Origin: Thalassiosira profunda
Lineage: Eukaryota > Bacillariophyta > Thalassiosirophyceae > Thalassiosirales > Thalassiosiraceae
Length of the DNA stretch: 14,090 nt
Direction of reading: 5' to 3'
NCBI GenBank assembly: GCA_036939355.1
Contig: JALLAP010001266.1
Span: 1-14,090, forward strand
The first letter of the stretch is position 1, and every line of letters begins with the position of its first letter. The notes beneath the pieces are model-generated. The model was not told the DNA's origin and did not search any database. It saw only the letters and a list, made by a program, of their open reading frames with translations. This document shows positions 8,248 to 14,090 of the stretch, one piece after another. A program made the translations under genes and the position numbers.

Positions 8248-9953
8248 CTACGTCGTCGAATCGCCCAGTCCAACAAGATCGTGCTCAAACTGAAAGTTCT
8301 GGTCGCCTAAGGCCTCCCGCGCCAAACTCAGCAGCGCCGGATGGTACCCCGACTCCAACAAATGATCATCGACCAACGTCCGCGAGAACTCCACCGAGTC
8401 AAAGAACGAGCAGGGAGTGTAAGTGCCGGTCCAGCCCGCGCCGTTGCGCCAGAGATGGACGCAATTGCCCGGAGGAAACAGCTCCGTCTCCATCCTCTCC
8501 TTGGGGATTGTCGCAAAGTGCGGCCGGTACTTCTTCGTCAGGGTGTCATTGGCCCACTTCGTCACCAGACCTTTGTCCACTGGAAACGTGTTTCCAACGT
8601 GATCGAGCAAAAGCTCCAAATCCAGCAAGGCCATATCCGTCCAATCGAACGAGAGGACGTCGAGAAACATATTTGCAATCGACGGTCCACTCATTCGGGT
8701 AATGATGTCGCTATCCGAGACGATTGTTGTAATGTAATCTTTGGTGCTCAGGCTTTGCTCTAGATCCAGCAGTGCGGGACATCCGAAGGCGATGGCTTGT
8801 GCATCTGATGTGCACAGAAATCAGACACGAGGTAAAAAAATGTAGGAGATATGATACCTCGAGCCAACGCACACACTCACCGATGAAGTCGTAGTCGTTC
8901 AACTCCATCGCAGCAATGGCCGCCACCCCAGCGCCTAGACTGTATCCCACGAGTGTCACCTTGGCTCTTTTCCGACCGCTCACCTCGAGCAGCTCTTGCA
9001 ATTTGTCGATGTGCAAACTGGCTAGGAACTTGCCCGATCTTTTGATGCCGTCGTGCGCCTTGCCGGACCGGTAGGACGTGGCGTTCATCATCGAATCGGA
9101 CACAAAGTCTCCCAGATCTCCCGAGCCGCGTATTGCAATGACTATCTCCAGGACCGACCCGTCGCCCCCATTTTCTTGTTGTTCTTTCGTGGGCATCATG
9201 ATGAAGTGGGCCGGCTCGGTCGGGTGGCCTTTCGTCACCGCATACACCGTCTCATATGTGCCATTGCGAAAGTTGGTGGATACCTCCCGCTCGATGCGCT
9301 CCTGACTGGGAAGGTAGGCAATCTGCATCAAGTGCAGCGCGTCGTGCAATTCCAACAGCGTCTCTGTTTCCACCCGATCGTGAAACCGGTGCTTCCGTCG
9401 CTTCCAGCTGGGCGTCCGAATCGACTCCGTGTGCTCGACGTAATACCACAGCGCCGCTAAACTCAGCTTGTCGAAGTCGACGTGCGCAAAGGCCTCCTGG
9501 AGCATTGCCTGGCTTTCCTGGAAGTGGACCTTGAAGTGCTCGATGAGCTGGGGGATCGATCTATGGGCACTGATGTGAGCGAGGATGGCGTCGATTCCAA
9601 CAGTGCAATTCGAGAGAGAACTGCACTCACCTCTCCGGCCGCGATGCGAGGGACGCCGCGGCCATATCGCGAGCCGCAGAGAGGACGGCATCGAGTGATG
9701 CGGTAGACTCATCATCATCACTATTCGCAGCAGTTGCTCCGCCGATCGAGTTGAGAACACCCTTGGCGACATCGGAGATGGCGCTCCATTCGGGCTTCTG
9801 CGAAAAGATATCTGCAAAGATATTTTGGCTTTTGCCTTCGCCCACGGGCGGCGCGGCCACCCCGCCGCCCGCATCGACCTCCGCCACACCGGCCGCATCG
9901 CCAGCGACGGCCACCGCCGCCCCGAGGGCTACGACGAAGGAGAACGCCCACAT
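8248..9953 (-). CDS. Secreted class-3 (diacylglycerol-type) lipase
   Basis: Three exons on the minus strand: 9953-9631, 9569-8881, 8804-8248. The two GT-AG introns are 61 and 76 bp; both acceptors are CACATCAG. The joined CDS is 1569 nt (522 aa). The protein begins with a signal peptide (hydrophobic MWAFSFVVALGAAVAVAG) and an Ala/Asp-rich leader. The alpha/beta-hydrolase core shows the lipase-3 oxyanion-side motif IAIRGSGDLGDF (Arg about 255), the nucleophile elbow GYSLG with Ser318, AFGCPALLD after the elbow, the acid in DSDIITR (probably Asp370), and a C-terminal DDHLLESGY with the likely catalytic His485. Class-3 lipases cleave ester bonds of tri- or diacylglycerols or galactolipids; this spacing resembles sn-1 DAG lipases. 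The signal peptide suggests action in the secretory system or outside the cell. Intron 2 follows DFI and splices to GAT GCA, restoring the conserved continuation. The gene is divergent from IMPDH. Confidence 0.9.
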
Positions 9954-10335
9954 CTTGTGCCTCCTCTCGCTCGCTCAAGGCTCAAGTTCGAGAAAGATCT
10001 TACGTAGAAAATATAGGAAAGGAATTCGTATCAGATTTGGAGGGCTGAGCGCGCCAAAACCGTGGCCACAACTTTTTGGCACCAAACACACCCGCCTCCA
10101 TTTTCGGTTTCAGGTGCACCGCCACCCTAGGTACACCCTCTCCTAACGCCGCCGCCTACCGTCCGTCGCCGCCGCTGCTACGCCACACCCGCTGCGCTGC
10201 CTCCCTCTCCCATCTCTGGATTGCGTAGCAGCGCCCTTCCATCTCGCTGAGCCAGCCTTGCGCCTCGCAGATCTCGCTACCCCTGCCACTGTCATTTTTT
10301 CGTCGCGTGCACCACCAAAACATTCGACGTGCACC
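9954..10335. promoter_or_regulatory. Divergent promoter region between lipase and IMP dehydrogenase
   Basis: These 382 bases separate the two start codons and contain no gene. They include TTACGTAG at 10001, an E2F-like TTTTGGCGC on the minus strand (10051-10059), TTTTTGGCAC at 10073-10082, and a pyrimidine-rich GCC/CTC tract before the IMPDH ATG that is probably 5' UTR. Confidence 0.5.
10051..10059 (-). promoter_or_regulatory. E2F/DP-like site (TTTTGGCGC)
   Basis: GCGCCAAAA on the plus strand is TTTTGGCGC in reverse, matching the E2F consensus TTTSSCGC. It lies 277 bp upstream of the IMPDH ATG. IMPDH supplies guanine nucleotides for DNA synthesis, so S-phase control is plausible but not shown. 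Confidence 0.35.
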
Positions 10336-12065
10336 ATGACCGAGAACGGCAACTCCTCGAAGAAGCAGAAGCTATGCTACGAGCTCGATGAGGAGACTTT
10401 GAACTCTGGAGCCGTCGGGTGAGTTGCAATTATTGACGTTTACTATATATTGCAATCCGTGGCGCGTGCTCACATTTTGCAACTCTCCGACTGCATTATT
10501 GATCATATTCATTGCAACTCCCTATTGTTGTTTGGCGCAGCTTCACGGCGTCGGACATTTTCATCCGGTCGAAGGCGTGCGTCGCGTACACGTACGACGA
10601 CGTCATCATGATGCCGGGCCACATCGGCTTCGGCCTCGGTGACGTCGACATCTCGACCAAGCTCACCAAAAATATTTCGCTCAAGGTCCCCTTCGTGTCG
10701 AGCCCGATGGACACCGTGACCGAGCACCGGATGGCCATCTCCATGGCGCTGCAGGGGGGCATCGGGATCATCCACTCCAACTTCAGCGTGGAGGACCAGG
10801 CGGCCCAGGTGCGCAAGGTGAAGCGCTTCAAGAACGGATTCATCACCGATCCCATCTGCCTCAGCCCGGACAGCACCGTCGGGGACGTCGTGGCCCTCAA
10901 GGAGAAGCACGGCTACTCCGGCATCCCCATCACCGACAACGGACAAATGGGGGGCAAGCTCGTGGGCATCGTGTCCAACCGCGACATCACCTTCCGCTCC
11001 GACGACTTCTCCCTCAAACTCTCCGAGGTCATGACGCCCCGCGAAAAGCTCTCGGTGGCCCAGCAGGGGATCGATCTGAAGGAGGCCAACGAAATACTGA
11101 AGGAGACCAAGAAGGGGAAGCTCCCCGTGGTCAACGACCACGACGAGCTGGTGGCGCTCATCGCGCGGACGGACCTGCTCAAGAACATCGAATTCTCGAA
11201 CGCGAGCAAGGACGCCGTGACGAAGCAATTGCTGGTGGGCGCGGCCATCGGGACGCGGCCGGAGGATCGGACCCGCGCCGCGGCGTTGGTCGAGGCGGGG
11301 GTGGACGTGATCGTCGTCGACTCGTCCCAGGGCGATTCCCTGTACCAAATCGAAATCGTGGCGCACCTCAAAGAAACCCATCCCAAGCTGCAGGTCATCG
11401 CCGGGAACGTCGTCACGCCGGCGCAGGCGATCAACCTCATCCAGGCCGGGGCCGACGGACTCCGCGTGGGAATGGGCATCGGATCGATCTGCACCACCCA
11501 GGAAGTCTGCGCGGTGGGGCGGGCGCAGGCGTCGGCGGTCTTCCACGTGGCCAAATTCGCGCGCAAGTACGGCGTGCCCATTCTCGCGGACGGGGGGATC
11601 AAATCGACGGGACACATCACCAAGGCCCTCGCCTTGGGGGCGTCGTGCGTCATGATGGGGAGCATGCTCGCGGGAACCGACGAGGCGCCCGGTGAATACT
11701 TTTACCAGGACGGGGTCCGGCTCAAGCGCTATCGGGGCATGGGAAGCTTGGAGGCCATGGCGAAGGGGAGCGAGAAGCGGTACGTGTGGGAGAGCGGAAG
11801 CGCGAGCGCGGCGAATGCGGCCATTTCGGTGAAGGTGGCGCAGGGCGTGTCGGGGGCCGTGCAGGACAAGGGAACGCTGCTGCGGTACATTCCCTACTTG
11901 ACGCAGGGCGTGAAGCACGGGATGCAGGATGCGGGGTTGAAGAGCCTGGGGGAAGCGCAGGAGAAGCTCTACGGCGACCAATTGCGGTTCGAGATTCGCA
12001 GTCCGGCGGCCCAGAAGGAGGGCGGGGTGCACGGATTGCACAGCTACCAGAAGCGCCTCTTCTAG
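10336..12065 (+). CDS. IMPDH: Inosine-5'-monophosphate dehydrogenase
   Basis: Two exons: 10336-10418 and 10541-12065, with a 122-bp GT-AG intron; 535 aa. It converts IMP plus NAD+ to XMP plus NADH, the rate-limiting step of GMP synthesis, normally in the cytosol. After a short leader, splicing gives AVGFTASDIF and then the hallmark [13 protein letters not shown]. The barrel half with SSPMDTVTE is followed by two CBS domains (about 131-185 and 191-244), the allosteric Bateman module. The catalytic loop [11 protein letters not shown] carries the nucleophile Cys345; [11 protein letters not shown] and [10 protein letters not shown] bind IMP phosphate; Arg441-Tyr442 match the base pair of residues in the mobile flap. 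The C-terminus, [11 protein letters not shown], closely follows the animal/fungal-type ending, with no peroxisomal SKL/AKL signal. Length equals that of typical eukaryotic enzymes, and all key residues are present. The intron carries four TTGCAA hexamers. Confidence 0.97.
10419..10540 (+). other. IMPDH intron with four TTGCAA hexamers
   Basis: GTGAGT donor, GGCGCAG acceptor, phase 2, 82 bases after the ATG. TTGCAA starts at 10424, 10450, 10477 and 10512, roughly every 30 bp. A first intron so close to the start codon with a repeated palindromic hexamer could be an intronic enhancer. Confidence 0.8.
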
Positions 12066-12168
12066 CGTGCTAGTGGCTGAGCGAGCGGTTTGAGTTGACC
12101 GGAGAGTAGCGCACGCAATGATTCACTTCTAGACAATCTTAATCTACTTCGACTGTTGGTCCTCCCGG

Positions 12169-12762
12169 TTATTCCCTTTTCGCATTAGTGCCCGGGGTTG
12201 TTGTCGGTTTCTTGTCATTGGTGAATAGCCCCGGTTCGGAATGATGGACAATTAATCCGATAACGCATACCATAGTCAACATGTACAGTAGTCCGGCGTT
12301 CAAATGGCGTTGGTAGGCATCGAACGAATCCAAGACGTAGTTGATCGTTTGCATCCACAACATGACTCCACGGAAATAACTGTCTTCTCTCATCATTCCC
12401 AAAACGAATCCAAAGGCAAAAGCTGCATTGAATGCCCCCACTGCACTGATCGCGTGAGATTCCACCGTCGTTAATTCCAAGCTGCCATTCTTGTAAGGTT
12501 CGCCGGCTTCCGTCCCTTCCAACCAAATGTTGACGACGCTGATCTTGTCATCCAGAAAGTGGATTTGGATCGCCAGCATCCCGTTGATTATGGCAGACAT
12601 GGGAAGAGAAAATGCTTGAGAAGTCCCATGATTGTTGAGGTGAGGTGAGGCGTCGACGAGAGAGATCTCGATGTGCGTGTGAGGCACAATATCCTGAGGA
12701 AGATAGGCGAGGCAAAAGAGAGAAGCAGCCGACAGCCAGAAGTGAGTGAGTTCCATGAGCAT
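12169..12762 (-). CDS. Small multi-pass membrane protein (function unknown)
   Basis: The minus-strand frame from ATG 12762 gives 197 residues (195 if the ATG at 12756 is used). The frame stays open to an ATG at 12921, but that extension is polar and Lys/Arg-rich with no hydrophobic start and lies in the promoter-like region, so the shorter form is preferred. Four hydrophobic segments are seen at about 8-22, 50-70, 104-124 and 156-172; 132-144 may be a fifth, amphipathic helix. Between segments 2 and 3 is a polar loop with several acidic residues. The C-terminus is a polar Lys/Thr tail ending NAKRE, without a dilysine motif. The first segment could be a signal anchor. I do not recognise the family and see no transporter signature or catalytic motif. 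It is convergent with IMPDH, with only 103 bp between stop codons, and divergent from PRMT10. Confidence 0.7.
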   Translation of the reverse strand: MLMELTHFWLSAASLFCLAYLPQDIVPHTHIEISLVDASPHLNNHGTSQAFSLPMSAIINGMLAIQIHFLDDKISVVNIWLEGTEAGEPYKNGSLELTTVESHAISAVGAFNAAFAFGFVLGMMREDSYFRGVMLWMQTINYVLDSFDAYQRHLNAGLLYMLTMVCVIGLIVHHSEPGLFTNDKKPTTTPGTNAKRE

Positions 12763-13120
12763 GCGCCGCGTCGAGCAAGGGTCCCGTCTATTCTCTTCAC
12801 CAACCTCGAGATTATGAGCGGGCCGCGAGGTCGAGGGGTGCAATATGGAGAGAAGCTCGTCGGCGCCGACGCCAGGTTTGCCGCGAGATGCTTTTTTGCA
12901 ACTCTGCATGCACTTTGTCAATACCGCTTACGTACGTAAGCCGGAGTATCTTCAATGATTACGTACTTACGTAAGCGTACAAATCAAAATCTCCGACCGA
13001 CGACCGACCAACCATTTTCCATTTTTTGGCACGCTCGACGCTCCCTCTCCTCCCCAGCTCCTCACAACCTCGATATCGACCCCGGCGACAACGGGCCGCC
13101 CCTACACACTCCAGAGCTGC
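12763..13120. promoter_or_regulatory. Divergent promoter region between the membrane protein and PRMT10
   Basis: These 358 bases hold no supported gene. They contain TTGCAA at 12896, two ACGT-core palindromes at 12926-12941 and 12966-12975, and TTTTTGGCAC at 13023-13032, which also occurs upstream of IMPDH. The C-rich stretch after 13030 is probably PRMT10 5' UTR; it contains no GT dinucleotide between about 12985 and 13200, so a 5' UTR intron with a GT donor there is unlikely. Confidence 0.5.
12926..12975. promoter_or_regulatory. Paired TTACGTAA-type palindromes (bZIP-like)
   Basis: GCTTACGTACGTAAGC (12926-12941) is a perfect 16-bp palindrome, and CTTACGTAAG (12966-12975) a perfect 10-bp palindrome, 40 bp apart start to start. 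TTACGTAA is a known type of bZIP site (PAR/E4BP4-like). They sit midway between the divergent start codons, so they could serve both genes. Confidence 0.5.
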
Positions 13121-14090
13121 ATGAACCTCCCACGAAGAAGGCACGGCCGCCGCCGCCGCCAACGGCTACGCCAACATCTCCAGCACCCAGAACATTCCCA
13201 CTTTTGATGGCGACGCCAAAGCGAAGGCGACGGACTTTGCCAACTACTTCTGCGCCTACGCGCAGCTCTATCACCAGAAGCAGATGCTGACCGATCACAA
13301 TCGCATGGCGGCGTACCACGCGGCGATTGTGGGGAACAGCGAGGTGTTCAAGGACAAGGTGGTGATGGACGTGGGGACCGGATCGGGAATCTTGGCGGGT
13401 GAGTGTCAATTGTGTGCGATGTGATGTGGCATGTGATGTGTGCATGTGATGTGTGCGTTTTGTGATGTGCGATGGTGACCAAAGTATCATTCACTGCTAA
13501 TCTCACCATTCATCCACGCCAAACAGTGTGGGCGGCCCAAGCCGGGGCCAAGCGCGTCTACGCCATCGAGTACACCGACATGGCCCGGCACGCCCGCCGC
13601 GTCGTCCGGGCCAACGGCGTCGAGCACATCGTCACGGTCATCCAGGGGGCGGTGGAGGAGGTGGTCCTCCCCGCCGAGGATTGGGACGGCGTGGGATTGG
13701 TCCGGGAGGAGGGCGACGAGAATGAGACGAACGAGGACGGAACGAAAAATCAGAGGGTGGTGGACATTATCCTGTCAGAGTGGATGGGTTATTTTCTGCT
13801 CCGGGAGTCGATGCTCGATTCCATCGTCAGAGCGCGGGACACCTTCCTCAAACCCACGACGGGCCTCCTGATGCCGAGCCACGCGACCATGCTCGTGGCG
13901 CCGATTGTGGACGAGGACGAGCGGAGGGTCAGTCACAACGAGTACGCCGCTGCGATGGAGGATTGGAAGGAATTCGCCGAGACGACCCAGACGATGTACG
14001 GCGTGGACATGTCGGCGTTGGAGACCGACTTCGATCGGGAGCAGCGCGAATACTACATCTTGAGCAGCCGGTGGGCCGAGCTCAGTCCAG
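13121..14090 (+). CDS. PRMT10: Protein arginine methyltransferase 10 (PRMT10), 5' frame break, truncated by window edge
   Basis: The methyltransferase frame is open from 13125, directly after an in-frame TGA (13122-13124), to 13398; a 128-bp GT-AG intron (13399-13526) follows, and it continues to the window end. Upstream, the only nearby ATG (13121) is in another frame. Conserved blocks in order are YFCAYAQLYHQKQML (the YFxxY helix), VMDVGTGSG (SAM motif I), VWAAQAGAKRVYAIE (motif II/post-I), SEWMGYFLLRESM (the double-Glu loop), then KPTTGLLMPSHA and YGVDMSALETDF. YFC-Y, the RESM loop and the YGVDM block resemble plant PRMT10 more than PRMT1 or CARM1. PRMT10 makes asymmetric dimethylarginine on histone H4 and other proteins, probably in nucleus and cytosol. 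About 29 acidic residues are inserted before VDIILSEW. The C-terminal beta-barrel with its THW loop lies outside the window. Confidence 0.9.
13399..13526 (+). other. PRMT10 intron with GTGATGTG-type tandem repeats
   Basis: GTGAGT donor, AAACAG acceptor, phase 1; removal joins GSGILA to VWAAQAG. Its centre (about 13415-13472) is a degenerate tandem array of a GCATGTGATGTGT unit, with two adjacent exact 13-bp copies and decayed neighbours. A CTAAT near 13497 is a plausible branch site. Confidence 0.8.

Noticed and set aside
8711..9898. Lipase region as two separate genes (395- and 148-codon frames)
   Set aside because: The two frames are joined by a 76-bp GT-AG intron that restores the conserved segment after the nucleophile elbow; the signal-peptide exon joins through a 61-bp intron.
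10509..12041. 510-codon open frame antisense to IMPDH
   Set aside because: It mirrors the IMPDH coding frame; strong third-position GC bias leaves the opposite strand open. The translation is Arg/His/Leu/Val low-complexity with no domain, whereas IMPDH is unmistakable on the plus strand.
1..14090. tRNA, rRNA, CRISPR array, or a multi-gene defence or biosynthetic cluster
   Set aside because: No cloverleaf, rRNA-like segment or regularly spaced repeat array was seen by eye, and the genes are spliced eukaryotic genes of unrelated function on alternating strands.

Overview
The window is nuclear DNA of a photosynthetic stramenopile, most likely a diatom. The evidence is: eight short GT-AG introns (61-128 bp) in four genes; a secreted protease on the Ser-Pro-Thr-Glu stalk that is common in diatom surface proteins; a PPR protein whose leader looks like a diatom bipartite plastid-targeting sequence (signal peptide ending before a Phe, then a basic, Ser-rich stretch); a plant-type PRMT10; and close packing with alternating strands. 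The genus cannot be read from the sequence. No tRNA, rRNA, CRISPR, transposase or viral gene was seen.

Layout. 1-1260 (-): N-terminal part of a membrane-anchored FAD amine oxidase with a long acidic linker, running off the left edge. 1261-2132: divergent intergenic region. 2133-3905 (+): five-exon trypsin-fold protease with signal peptide, SPTE stalk and a C-terminal anchor. 3906-4592: no gene seen. 4593-7122 (+): PPR protein, currently split by an assembly scar (72-bp perfect duplication around a single N at 5160). 7123-7504: AT-rich, no gene. 7505-8095 (+): small protein with a recognisable C-terminal motif pair and unknown function. 8248-9953 (-): three-exon secreted class-3 lipase. 9954-10335: divergent promoter region. 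10336-12065 (+): IMP dehydrogenase with one 5' intron. 12169-12762 (-): small multi-pass membrane protein, not recognised. 12763-13120: divergent promoter region with TTACGTAA palindromes. 13121-14090 (+): PRMT10, with a 5' reading-frame problem, running off the right edge.

The genes form divergent/convergent pairs (oxidase/protease; lipase/IMPDH; membrane protein/PRMT10), not an operon or functional cluster. Three products are secretory or membrane-bound (oxidase, protease, lipase), one is probably plastid-targeted (PPR), and two are cytosolic or nuclear housekeeping enzymes (IMPDH, PRMT10). No novel multi-gene system is evident. The most useful observations are the assembly scar that splits the PPR gene, the PRMT10 5' frame break, the protease architecture (altered S1 pocket, repeat-encoding symmetric exon, probable GPI tail), and two recurrent non-coding motifs: TTGCAA in introns and promoters, and TTACGTAA/TACGTA palindromes upstream of genes.
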